This document shows, in pieces, positions 1-9,461 of a stretch of DNA of 64,000 nt. The translations under genes and the position numbers were made by a program. The notes beneath the pieces were generated by a model. The model saw nothing but the letters and a program-made list of their open reading frames with translations, made no database searches and had not been told where the DNA came from. This DNA comes from Aedes albopictus (lineage: Eukaryota; Arthropoda; Insecta; Diptera; Culicidae): assembly GCF_035046485.1 (NCBI RefSeq), contig NC_085137.1, forward strand, positions 253,788,733 through 253,852,732, given 5' to 3'. Within the stretch, counting starts at the first letter, position 1, and the number at the start of each line of letters is the position of its first letter.

Positions 1-3000
1 GCGGAATGGTTCCACATCCGTTGCGTGGGCATCGAGGAGGACAAACTGCCGAAGAAGTGGTACTGCCAAAGCAAGGCCTGCCAGGAGAAGGCCCAGGAGT
101 ACCACCAGAAGCAGAAGGACGCCAAGAAGCAGGCTCGCACCCGGAAAAACGGCAACGAGTCTGACAAATCCAGCGTCAGCTCTCGCCTAGCTTCGTCTAG
201 CGTGGAAGCGAAGGTGCGAGCGCTAGAGGAGAAGCAGAAGCGCCAATACGAGGAGATGGAGGCGGAACTGCTGCTGCAGAAAAAGGAAAGGGAGATGCAG
301 CGTGCGTTCGAGCAGCGAAAAATGGAATTAGAGCTGCAGATGCGCGCTGAGGAACAAGAGGAGCAAAGAGCTTGGCAAGCGGAAATGCTCCAGAAGAAGA
401 AGGAACAGATTCGGCAGATGAAGGCGGACCAAGACTCGTTCGAGCTGCAGATGGCAGCTATGGATAAGGAGTTGGCGGAACTGTCGGCTAAAAAATCCAA
501 ACCGGAGCCGAAAGTAGTCGCGGGTGCTTCAAAAGCGGGCCATTCCGGCAAAGTCGACCAAAATGTGTTGAAGCTGAGCAAGGCGAACGTGAGGAAGCTA
601 GCGCAAAGCTACGAAAGCTCCGAAGAGGATGAGGAGAACGACGATTCCGGTGATTCGGATCTGCAGAGCCAGAGTTCGGACTCGTCGATGGAGCGCAAGG
701 CGAAACTGAAGACGTACAAGAAAGTGGGAAGTGTCAGCCAAGACGGGCTGGGGCAACAGCAGACCGGACCGACGAAGGCCCAGCTGGCCGCGAGGAAGGG
801 GTTAACATATAAACTTCCAAAATTCTCCGGCAAACCAGCGCAGTGGCCATTGTTTTTCGCGGCCTACAAAGCGTCCAATGAGGCCTGTGGGTACATGAAC
901 CACGAGAACCTGATGCGACTTCAGGAAGCGCTGGAAGGCGACGCTCTGGAACTGGTGTCTGGGCAGTTACTGCTTCCCGAATCCATCCCGCAGGTCATCG
1001 AGAAGCTGCGCCGACACTTCGGCCGCCCGGAACAACTGCTCCAAAGCCTGTTGGACAAGGTGAACCGGCTGGAACCCCCGAGGGCGGACAATTTGAAGAG
1101 TTTTGTTCCATTCGGAAATACGGTGGAGCAGCTCTGTGGCCATCTGGAAGCCGCGGATCTACGACAACACCTTGTCAACCCGCTGCTGATCAAAAGCCTT
1201 GTCGCCAAGCTACCAGATCGCGAGAAACGGGAATGGGTCCATTACCGGAGGGGCCACGGGGAAACAACCTTGCGAACGCTGACGGATTTCTTAATGGACA
1301 TCGTCGCAGACGCCTGCGAAGCCAACGTGGATGTCGAGTTCGTGCCCTCTCCGCCGTCCAAAGGAATTCCACCATCCAGAAAAAAGATGCCGAAGGAGAA
1401 AGGTGGACTATACAGCCACAGCGAAGCCAGCGGATCGGCCGCCAACGCCGGCGAGGAAAAGGTTTTGAAGCCCTGCAAACAATGTAGGAGGACGGATCAT
1501 CGGCTGCGACACTGCGGCGAGTTCAAGAAACTGCGGTATGCGGATCGGCTGAGGCTGGTGAACCGGGAGAAGCTGTGCCACGTGTGTCTGAATGAACATG
1601 GAGGGCAGTGTAAATTCAAAATCCGCTGCAACATCGGTGACTGTCGAGACTTCCACAATCCGCTGATGCATCCGGTCGGAAATACGGTCGGGCTAAGTGC
1701 ACACATTCGGACAAACTGCACGGTATTGTTCCGGATCGTTCCGGTGCAACTGCACTACGGTGGAAAAACGGTATCAGTGCTGGCGTTCCTGGACGAAGGT
1801 GCTTCCGTCACGCTGGTGGAGAAAAAGCTCGCCGACCGTCTGGGCGCGGTCGGAGTACAAGAGCGATTGACCATCCGGTGGACGGGAAACATGTCGAGGG
1901 TGGAGGATTCGCGAAGATTGAGCCTGTGGGCGTCGGGAACAGGCGCAGCCGCCGGCAAGATGCGGTTGCACACGGTGCACACTGTGGGAAAGTTGATGCT
2001 GCCGCACCAAAAGTTGGATTCGCAGGAGCTTGCCGCACAGCACGAACATATGCGAGGGCTGCCCATTGAGTCGTACGACGGACAGCCGCAGTTGCTGATT
2101 GGGGCGAACAACATCCACTCGTTCGCGCCGATAGAAGCGAAGGTGGGTACGCCCATGGAACCAATAGCGGTTCGCACTAAATTGGGATGGACGGTGTATG
2201 GGCCGCGGCAAACAACCTCGGCGGCGGCCGGTAATTATCTCGGCTACCACCAGCAGATTACCAACGAGGACCTGCACGAGCTGCTAAAAAGTCATTACGC
2301 GCTGGAAGAGTCAGTGGTGGCAATCCCGCAGGAAACAGCAGAGGAGAAACGCGCCCGGGAAATACTGGAGCGAACCACCAAACGCGTCGGTGACCGTTTC
2401 GAAACCGGACTGCTGTGGAAAACGGACGATCCACGATTCCCGGACAGCTACCCGATGGCGGTGCGCAGAATGAAGCAGTTGGAGAAGCGACTCGACAAGA
2501 ATCCGAAGCTGAAGGAGAACGTCTGCAAGCAGATCGACGAGTACCAGCAGAAGGGGTACGCACATCTCGCTACCGCCGAAGAACTGGCCGGTACTCCTGC
2601 CGACCAAACGTGGTACCTGCCGATCAACGTCGTTCAAAATCCCAAGAAGCCCGAGAAGATTCGTCTAGTCTGGGACGCGGCGGCAGCCGTACAAGGAGTA
2701 TCCCTAAACTCACAGCTGCTGTCAGGGCCGGACATGCTCGTCCCACTCATCAAAGTGCTTTGCGGGTTTCGTGAATGGCGGATTGCCTTCGGTGGAGACT
2801 TGAAAGAGATGTTCCACCAGCTGCAGATTCGCTCCGAGGACAAGCAAAAACAACGTTTCGTCTTCCGAAAAGATCCGGAAGAACCGCCACAAATCTACGT
2901 CATGGATGTGGCGACATTTGGATCGACAAGCTCTCCCTGCTCGGCTCAATACGTGAAGAACCGGAACGCCGAAGAGTTCGCCGCTGAGTATCCTGAAGCG

Positions 3001-5670
3001 TCGGTGGCCATAATACGTCGGCATTACGTCGATGACTACTTCGACAGCGTCGACACCGAAGAGGAGGCAGTGAAGCTGGCGCAGGAAGTCCGGCTCGTCC
3101 ACAAAAAAGGCGGGTTCGAAATCCGAAACTGGGTGTCCAACTCGCCGGGAGTTCTACGGAGCCTGGGAGAAGCGAAGCTGGCGACGCCGGTGCATTTCGG
3201 CCGAGACAAGCAGACGGCCAATGAGAGAGTCTTGGGAGTGATCTGGGATCCGAAAACGGACCAGTTTGCGTTTTCCACGACGCACCGCGAGGGGTTAATG
3301 CCGTACCTGTACGAGGGAAAGCGGCCGACGAAAAGACTAGTCGCCAGTTGTGTGATGGGATTTTTCGATCCGCTCGGATTGCTGTCGCCGTTCACCATCC
3401 ACGGCAAGATCATCATCCAGCATCTGTGGCGGTCCAAGTGCGACTGGGACGAGGAAATCGATCCCAATTCCTGGGAGCTGTGGAAGCGGTGGACGAGTTT
3501 GTTACCGGAGGTCGAAGCTATCCGGATTCCACGTTGCTATCTTGGCGACGCTAGATCCATCGAAGTCGATTCGTTGGAACTCCATATCTTTACCGATGCC
3601 AGCGAACACGGATACGGCTGCGTAGCATATCTGCGAGCAGTCATCGACGGGAACGTCCACTGCAGCCTGATGATGTCCAGGGCTAAAGTGGCACCGGTCA
3701 AACGGCAATCGATTCCCCGTCTGGAGTTGATGGGCGCGGTGATGGGGGCCAGGATGAACCAAGCCGTTCTGGACACGCACTCCTATCAAATCAACCGCAC
3801 CGTTTTCTGGACAGACTCGCGCACCGTATGCAGTTGGATCAATGCCGATCAACATCGGTACAAGCAATTCGTCGCTTTCCGGGTCGGCGAGATACAAGAG
3901 TTGACGAGGGTAGCGGACTGGCGATGGATTCCGACCAAACTAAATATCGCCGACGTGCTGACGAAGTGGGGACAAGGTCCGCCGTTGCAGAGCGACGGAG
4001 AATGGTTCAACGGACCAGCGTTCCTGTACCGGCCGCAAGAGCAGTGGCCAACCCAAGAAGCGTCCATTGAGGAGACGGACGAAGAAGCCAGAGGTATCGT
4101 CTTGTTCCACGGAGCGATCGACGTCAAACCGATATCCCGTTGGACGAAGTTGCTGAGGGTGACAGCGAGTGTGGTGCGCTTCATTGACAACTGCCGGCGA
4201 AAATGTAGAGGAGAACCGATACTGACCACGTGGGCTACAGCGAAACAGCGGCAGCTAACCCAACACGTTGCGGCCAACTATCCGTCGGTGAAAGCCCCAC
4301 TAGGCCAAGAAGAGCTTCGACAGGCGGAGACAATCCTATGGCGTCAAGCACAGTGGGACAGTTTCCCGGATGAAATGAGTGCGCTCACAAACAATCTGGA
4401 GCGCCAGCCGGGCGGCCCAATATCGGTCGTCAAGAAATGCAGTCCGATCTACAAGAGTTCGCCGGTGCTGGACGATGAAGGTGTGCTGCGGATGGACGGG
4501 CGGCTCGCGAACGCGGATGAGAGCTCTTTCGACAAAAGGCATCCGATAATCCTGTCGCGGTCCCATGAAGTGACGCACAAGCTGATCCAATACTACCACG
4601 AGCAGTTCGGACACGCCAATTCGGAGACCGTGTTTAACGAGATGCGGCAGCGGTTCCAGATTCCAAAAATGCGACCGGCGATACAGCAGGTTGTAAACAA
4701 GTGCGTCTGGTGTAAGGTGAACAAGTGCCAGCCACGATCTCCGAGGATGGCTCCACTTCCAGTGGAACGAGTAACTTCTCGTCTTCGGCCATTCAGCTCC
4801 GTGGGCCTTGATTACCTAGGTCCGGTAGAAGTCGTCGTCGGTCGGCGAAAGGAGAAGCGATGGGTAGCGGTATTCACCTGCATGGCCGTGCGGGCGGTGC
4901 ACCTTGAGGTCGTCCATAGTCTCACGACGGAGTCGTGTCGGATGGCCATCGCTCGTTTCTGCAGCAAATACGGCAAGCCGAACAACATCTTCTCCGATAA
5001 TGCAACGTGCTTTCGGGGAGCAAACAATGAGATGGCGAAGATCAACCAAGAGTGCGCAGAGACCGTCGGCAGCTCAACTACCGCTTGGCATTTCATTCCG
5101 CCCGGAACTCCGCACATGGGCGGCGTCTGGGAGCGGATGGTCCGGTCGGTGAAACAAGCTATGCGCGCACTCGACGATGGACGAAGGCTGACGGACGAGA
5201 TCCTGGCGACAACACTGGCGGAGGCGGCCGACATGATCAACACGCGGCCACTGACATATTTGCCGCAGGACTCGACCGAAACGGAAGCACTGACGCCGAA
5301 CCACTTCCTACGAGGAACGGTGTCTGGTGCGGACGTGAAGGTGGAGGAATCATATACACCCGCAGAAGCTCTGCGGAACTTGTACAAGCGTTCCCAATTT
5401 CTTGCGGACCGCATGTGGGAACGGTGGAGCAGGGAGTACCTTCCTACGATCAACCGACGGTCGAAATGGTTCGACGATCGACAGCCGCTCCAAGAGGGCG
5501 ACTTGGTCTTCGTAGTCGACGGCAAAAACCGGAAGTGCTGGAGACGCGGCGTCATCGAGGCAATCATCCAGGGCTCGGATGGCCGAGTCCGACAGGTAGA
5601 CGTTAGGACCGCCGACGGTAAGGTACAGCGACGAGGCGTGGTAAATTTAGCGGCACTGGAGGTAAGGTAA
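1..5670 (+). CDS. BEL/Pao LTR-retrotransposon Gag-Pol polyprotein, 5' end outside the window
   Basis: One uninterrupted frame runs from base 1 to a TAA at 5668-5670 (about 1,889 codons), so the true start lies upstream. It opens with the second half of a PHD-like zinc finger (WFHxxC at bases 7-24, then WYC...C near 58-81), followed by a long Glu/Lys/Gln-rich coiled coil (about 190-480). Next come a Gag-like region of the DUF1759 type, Cys/His knuckles (about 1470-1670) and a retropepsin-type aspartic protease (DEGAS, catalytic Asp codon 1792). The reverse transcriptase has YVDD at 3025-3036. RNase H has FTDAS with its Asp at 3595. The integrase has a His/Cys zinc region (about 4590-4720) and a D,D-E triad at codons 4810, 4996 and 5131. 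The C-terminal tail resembles DUF5641. Protease before RT before RNase H before integrase, with a fused Gag, is typical of BEL/Pao. The frame has no stop, suggesting a young copy. It is antisense to BBS2. Confidence 0.95.
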   Translation, partial: AEWFHIRCVGIEEDKLPKKWYCQSKACQEKAQEYHQKQKDAKKQARTRKNGNESDKSSVSSRLASSSVEAKVRALEEKQKRQYEEMEAELLLQKKEREMQRAFEQRKMELELQMRAEEQEEQRAWQAEMLQKKKEQIRQMKADQDSFELQMAAMDKELAELSAKKSKPEPKVVAGASKAGHSGKVDQNVLKLSKANVRKLAQSYESSEEDEENDDSGDSDLQSQSSDSSMERKAKLKTYKKVGSVSQDGLGQQQTGPTKAQLAARKGLTYKLPKFSGKPAQWPLFFAAYKASNEACGYMNHENLMRLQEALEGDALELVSGQLLLPESIPQVIEKLRRHFGRPEQLLQSLLDKVNRLEPPRADNLKSFVPFGNTVEQLCGHLEAADLRQHLVNPLLIKSLVAKLPDREKREWVHYRRGHGETTLRTLTDFLMDIVADACEANVDVEFVPSPPSKGIPPSRKKMPKEKGGLYSHSEASGSAANAGEEKVLKPCKQCRRTDHRLRHCGEFKKLRYADRLRLVNREKLCHVCLNEHGGQCKFKIRCNIGDCRDFHNPLMHPVGNTVGLSAHIRTNCTVLFRIVPVQLHYGGKTVSVLAFLDEGASVTLVEKKLADRLGAVGVQERLTIRWTGNMSRVEDSRRLSLWASGTGAAAGKMRLHTVHTVGKLMLPHQKLDSQELAAQHEHMRGLPIESYDGQPQLLIGANNIHSFAPIEAKVGTPMEPIAVRTKLGWTVYGPRQTTSAAAGNYLGYHQQITNEDLHELLKSHYALEESVVAIPQETAEEKRAREILERTTKRVGDRFETGLLWKTDDPRFPDSYPMAVRRMKQLEKRLDKNPKLKENVCKQIDEYQQKGYAHLATAEELAGTPADQTWYLPINVVQNPKKPEKIRLVWDAAAAVQGVSLNSQLLSGPDMLVPLIKVLCGFREWRIAFGGDLKEMFHQLQIRSEDKQKQRFVFRKDPEEPPQIYVMDVATFGSTSSPCSAQYVKNRNAEEFAAEYPEASVAIIRRHYVDDYFDSVDTEEEAVKLAQEVRLVHKKGGFEIRNWVSNSPGVLRSLGEAKLATPVHFGRDKQTANERVLGVIWDPKTDQFAFSTTHREGLMPYLYEGKRPTKRLVASCVMGFFDPLGLLSPFTIHGKIIIQHLWRSKCDWDEEIDPNSWELWKRWTSLLPEVEAIRIPRCYLGDARSIEVDSLELHIFTDASEHGYGCVAYLRAVIDGNVHCSLMMSRAKVAPVKRQSIPRLELMGAVMGARMNQAVLDTHSYQINRTVFWTDSRTVCSWINADQHRYKQFVAFRVGEIQELTRVADWRWIPTKLNIADVLTKWGQGPPLQSDGEWFNGPAFLYRPQEQWPTQEASIEETDEEARGIVLFHGAIDVKPISRWTKLLRVTASVVRFIDNCRRKCRGEPILTTWATAKQRQLTQHVAANYPSVKAPLGQEELRQAETILWRQAQWDSFPDEMSALTNNLERQPGGPISVVKKCSPIYKSSPVLDDEGVLRMDGRLANADESSFDKRHPIILSRSHEVTHKLIQYYHEQFGHANSETVFNEMRQRFQIPKMRPAIQQVVNKCVWCKVNKCQPRSPRMAPLPVERVTSRLRPFSSVGLDYLGPVEVVVGRRKEKRWVAVFTCMAVRAVHLEVVHSLTTESCRMAIARFCSKYGKPNNIFSDNATCFRGANNEMAKINQECAETVGSSTTAWHFIPPGTPHMGGVWERMVRSVKQAMRALDDGRRLTDEILATTLAEAADMINTRPLTYLPQDSTETEALTPNHFLRGTVSGADVKVEESYTPAEALRNLYKRSQFLADRMWERWSREYLPTINRRSKWFDDRQPLQEGDLVFVVDGKNRKCWRRGVIEAIIQGSDGRVRQVDVRTADGKVQRRGVVNLAALEVR

Positions 5671-5701
5671 ATCCGGGAATGCCGGATGTTACGGGCTGGG
5701 G

Positions 5702-6488
5702 TGTTACGATGCCGCATTAAAATAAATTTTATTTGGATTTCTGGGCCAGTCTAAAAATGTACCGGTCTAACCGCAACATAACCACCGCAGCATGACAGCT
5801 CGCGTGCAGTGGTAGTGGTAGGTGAGAGAGATGATGAGATGAAGGGTGATGTAAATAGAAGTAGCAATCAATAAAAGAAAACAACGGATTTCGCCATCGT
5901 AAAAAAAACACCGAATTTAAGCTCTTTAAGTTTTTGGATTATTTTTGAGTAAATTGAATTAATTAGTTCGTTTAATTTAATTAAAAGCTAGGAGTGCGGT
6001 GTGAAGCAATATAGGGAAAACTTCCGTAACTCGATCCGTAAGTTAAAGCCTGTGAATCAAATGTAATTTGTCTGTGTTTACTTACCTGGATTTTTCCCTC
6101 CAGCAAACCAAATACCGGGTATCTGTAAGGATCCTGAAACAAGGAAAAATACCCCAAAAAACCTGTCGTGCTACTGAATAATACTGTAAGTAGATGCAAA
6201 TAGAGATATCGTACGGTTAGAACTTCATAATGGAACATTTTGCGATTCCAAAATTAGCATTCGTACGACACACACCGATTAGGGTAACGGTACCAGGTAT
6301 CGTCTAACTACGCTGAATCATTTCGGACAAAATATCGTGGTAGAGGAAACCACTAATTGTGAGTAGTTTAAGTTAAGTAAATGTAAGCAAATGTTTAATG
6401 ATTGTATGTATTTAATAAAATTCGCAGTTTAAGCGTTGCTTCAAAAAACCTGAGCCGCTGTAAAAATCTGGTTTCCCTCTCGGGAACA
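5702..6488 (+). repeat. 3' LTR of the BEL/Pao element (boundaries inferred)
   Basis: A purine-rich tract (GGGCTGGGG) directly precedes TGTTACGATG at 5702, as expected for a polypurine tract followed by the TG start of an LTR. AATAAA-type poly(A) signals occur near 5870 and 6412. The end, CGGGAACA at 6488, gives a TG...CA pair. The second LTR is not in the window, so the boundaries rest on these signals only. A TGTTACG also occurs at 5687 and is an alternative start. Confidence 0.6.
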
Positions 6489-6508
6489 GGTAGCCCTGTG
6501 CAACCTAC

Positions 6509-6692
6509 CAAGAAAATGCGACGAACTCCCAATCACCAGAATGTCCCGGTCGTCGTCCTTCTTCAGCTTTCCGGCCACAATGGCCCGGATGGGAAAGTTC
6601 ATGTTCAGCATGGCGATGTCATTCTTGATCTCCGATATGGACAGCTTCGAGTTTTGCAGCCCGTACCGTTTGTGTGGCGTGTGGATCAGTAT
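6509..6692 (-). CDS. BBS2: BBS2 exon 2 (BBSome subunit, beta-propeller part)
   Basis: Read on the minus strand, the 184-bp exon starts after an AG acceptor (6694-6693) and ends at a GTAGGT donor (6508-6503). It encodes ILIHTPHKRYG, then ISEIKNDIAMLNMNFPIRAI, then a stretch ending IGSSSHFL. It aligns with the N-terminal region of animal BBS2 (VFIHNPH..., then LLVGTQTNLLAYDV). The upstream splice is phase 0 and the downstream splice phase 1, with the next codon probably Ala of AYDV. BBS2 is a core BBSome subunit that helps traffic membrane proteins in cilia; in insects it would act in ciliated sensory neurons and probably sperm. The exon is shorter than the minimum size of a usual ORF scan and was found by homology. 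The remaining exons must lie left of base 1. The BEL/Pao element begins 20 bp past this exon's donor. Confidence 0.88.
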
Positions 6693-7412
6693 CTTCGGGA
6701 TGAGATGAGAGTGCGAAAAAAAAAACGATCAGTCAACAATCAACCGCGCTTACATTCGAATCCCCATGCATGGATCATTGATCAATGATCATGATTGCAA
6801 ATTTGGGCAAACGGGCCAACGGCAGTCCCGTTCAAAGGCGACTAGTTTTTTTTCCTCGTGCGTGCGTTGGTGCGTACCGTACCGTATGGCAATGTTGCAC
6901 AGCTATATGAAATCTGTTGCAAAGAAAATAGGATCCCTTACACTTCTTTTTATTGTACTACTTAGTGATGATATTCGGTAACTCATTTCATGTCTCATTA
7001 ATTGTAAACTTTAATCTGTCTGTTAATTATACCACACAGAAGGTTAAATTCATTCTTATCTTCTTCGTTATTCTTGTTTGCTTACTTCTATTGTTATTTT
7101 AATTTTATGGCTGTTAAAGTACGACTGCATGGTTGACTCTCTTTATAAACGGCTACGCAGTCTTGGGATTTAAAAAACGTTAAACACTTGACTATTACGC
7201 CGAGGACCTGGGATCAAATCCTACTCCCTACAAACTCACAAAAAAAATGTGAAGTAAAGCGTGGGTCCCGAGATGAACTAGCCCAGGGCTAAAAATCTCG
7301 TTAATACAGATAAAAAAAAAACGTTGAAGTGATTCCAGAGTCATGTACCAAAAACGGCACAAAAAGGGACAGTTACAGTTAGACAAAACAATTGACAAGA
7401 AACAATAGTAGA
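6693..7412. other. BBS2 intron 1, acceptor-proximal part: no feature recognised
   Basis: AT-rich sequence between exon 2 and the first foldback repeat. It contains TGATCAATGATCA-type short palindromes near 6770-6790 and a poly(A/T) run near 7310. No coding signal or known element was recognised. Confidence 0.5.
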
Positions 7413-7529
7413 GTAATTTTCCAATTGTTGCACGGTTAAAAACACGCCTATTGTTGCACACTCCATGTTATTCTTATGAGGTGTGCAACAATTGGCGAAT
7501 TTTTAGCCGTGCAACAATTGGAAAATTAC
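7413..7529. repeat. Short foldback (MITE-like) repeat
   Basis: The left arm GTAATTTTCCAATTGTTGCA is repeated in inverse orientation at the right end (TTGCACGGCT on the reverse strand, 7500-7529). The inner parts also pair, through GTTGCACAC and GTGTGCAAC. The whole unit is 117 bp and non-coding. Confidence 0.7.
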
Positions 7530-7542
7530 CCTAATTATTTTC

Positions 7543-7588
7543 CCCCTGAGGAAGATACTATCCCTGTGTCGAAACGTCGGGTGAATAA
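7543..7588 (+). ncRNA. Candidate hammerhead-ribozyme motif (Penelope-like type)
   Basis: The core CTGAGGA lies at 7546-7552 and matches CUGANGA. GAAA lies at 7571-7574, followed by C and the putative cleavage triplet GTC at 7576-7578. Between them GATAC (7554-7558) pairs with GTGTC (7566-7570) as stem II, after one unpaired A. CCC (7543-7545) pairs with GGG (7579-7581) as stem I, with more pairing after a one-base bulge. Stem III would be a single C-G pair, as reported for minimal hammerheads of Penelope-like retroelements. No Penelope coding sequence was seen nearby, so this would be a terminal fragment. Catalysis is not shown. Confidence 0.5.
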
Positions 7589-7591
7589 ACC

Positions 7592-8396
7592 AACTCGTTT
7601 TTTACCCTTCTTACACCCATAAGAAGGGTATAAATACCGCTAGAAAAACCGATTTTCAATCCGAGGAATGCAGGGCCGAGTCTCATATACCTATCAACTC
7701 AGCTCGACGAATTGAGCAAATGTCTGTATGTGTGTGCGTATGTTACAAAAGAAGTCACGCGCGTTTCTTAGACGTCTGATATCCGATTTGGATTCTTATC
7801 TCTTTCTCTTATCTCCAAATGAAAGATATAACAATATAACATCCTAGTAGAACCCTATGAAATTTTATTACGATTGGACATTTGGTTACTGAGATATTTA
7901 TCTCGAAGAGTATTTAGGAATTGTATAACTAAACTTTTTGAGATTTTTGATAAAGTGTATTATATTAAGGGCAAACGTCTTTAAATCCCGCTTCAACCGT
8001 GCATCAGAGCTTCAGACGCACAAATCTCAAGAAGCAAGCTTATAACAACAGTGCATTTTATTATTCTGTTCTTGCTTACTTGTAATAAGCTTAAAATGAG
8101 AAACGCTGGTTTTGTTTACGAAGAGATTTGTGCGCTCGAAATCATAAGTAGGTGCCAAAGTCGGCCATTATGGCGGCCATATGCGCCAACTTAGGGGTGC
8201 AAGCATGGTTTTGCCCACAAGTCACATACACCAATCAACTCAGTTCAACGAAATGAGATAGATACATTCTTCAACTCAATCTAGGTGTTCTGTGTATTAT
8301 AACACACTATCATCCTAATTTGGTGAAATAAATTTAAGCTATTATCAATACTAATTAATAACATATTACATTTCATTTGCTGTAGCAGTTAAGATT
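7592..8396. other. Intronic AT-rich repeat-like sequence, unclassified
   Basis: It holds a small palindrome around CCCATAAGAAGGG (7600-7625) and two similar lines (CTCATATACC...AACTCAGC near 7680 and CACATACACC...AACTCAGT near 8225), suggesting a decayed MITE. No ORF of note. The terminal boundaries could not be set. Confidence 0.35.
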
Positions 8397-8473
8397 TTTT
8401 GCAGGCTTTATTTTTCACCTGCATGTCAGAAATACATTTTTTTCAACTTATCCTAACCCTAACCCACCTTAAA

Positions 8474-9459
8474 TTAATTATACAAAGAGCTAATCGTAGC
8501 AATAGAAGACTGCAACGATTTTTGACGAAAGTTGGCAATGATTTTAGTTGACATCTGTTCCAATGTTTCAATATTAGAAATTTGATGCAACTCATTAGTG
8601 CTATACCAGGGAGGCAACTTCAGAATCATTTTCAAAATTTTATTTTGAATCCTCTGAAGTTGCTTCTTTCTGGTATTGCAACAGCTCGACCATATTGGGA
8701 CAGCGTACAACATGGCCGGTCTGAAAATTTGTTTATAAATCAAAAATTTGTTTTTGCGACAAAGTTTTGATTTTCTATTAATAAGTGGGTATAAACACTT
8801 AATGTATTTATTGCACTTAGTTTGAATGCTTTCTATGTGGTTTTTAAAAGTTAAGTTTTTATCTAGTAAGAGCCCTAGATACTTAACTTCTTCCGACCAA
8901 TTTATTGGAGTTCCCCTCATAGTGACAACATGTCTACTTGAGGGTTTCAAATAAAGAGCTCTTGGCTTATGTGGGAATATGATAAGTTGAGTTTTGGAAG
9001 CATTTGGAGAAATCTTCCATTTTTGCAAATAAGAAGAAAAAATATCTAAACTTTTTTGCAATCTACTACAAATGACACGCAAACTTCGCCCCTTGGCTGA
9101 GATTCCTGTGTCATCTGCAAATAACGATTTTTGACATCCCTGTGGCAAATCAGGTAAGTCGGAGGTAAAAATATTGTATAAGATTGGTCCCAGTATGCTG
9201 CCTTGTGGAACACCAGCTCTTACAGGTAATCTATCTGACTTGGAATTTTGATAATTTACCTGAAGTGTTCGATCCGATAAATAATTTTGAATAATTTTAA
9301 TAATATATAGTGGAAAATTAAAATGTTTCAATTTTACGATCAAGCCTTCGTGCCAAACACTATCGAATGCTTTTTCTATGTCAAGAAGTGCTACACCAGT
9401 GGAGTAACCTTCAGATTTATTGGAACGAATGAAATTCGTTACCCGTAAAAGTTGATGAG
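8474..9459 (-). pseudogene. Jockey ORF2, C-terminal half of the reverse transcriptase
   Basis: On the minus strand the frame resumes right after the inserted element with THQLLRV and reads FLDIEKAF-type RT motif A (ALLDIEKAFDSVWH), motif B (GVPQGSILGP) and motif C (FADDT). It then runs through the thumb to a stop at 8474. The YLG...LIYKQIFRPAMLYAVPIW region and the spacing are typical of Jockey-clade RTs. Removing the insert and one copy of TA restores continuity with the upstream segment at HSTTHQ. Confidence 0.88.
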
Positions 9460-9461
9460 TA

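Larger units (their letters stand above)
1..6488 (+). mobile_element. BEL/Pao LTR retrotransposon, 3' part
   Basis: This is the polyprotein plus the 3' LTR. The left LTR and the start of Gag are off the window, so the target duplication cannot be tested. The element sits in BBS2 intron 2, antisense to that gene. The right edge is placed at 6488 because the sequence there ends in GGGAACA and the next 20 bases lead straight into the BBS2 exon 2 splice donor. Confidence 0.85.

Noticed and set aside
4812..5717. 301-codon minus-strand frame inside the BEL/Pao polyprotein
   Set aside because: Shadow of the integrase region; no domain and opposite strand to a clear gene.
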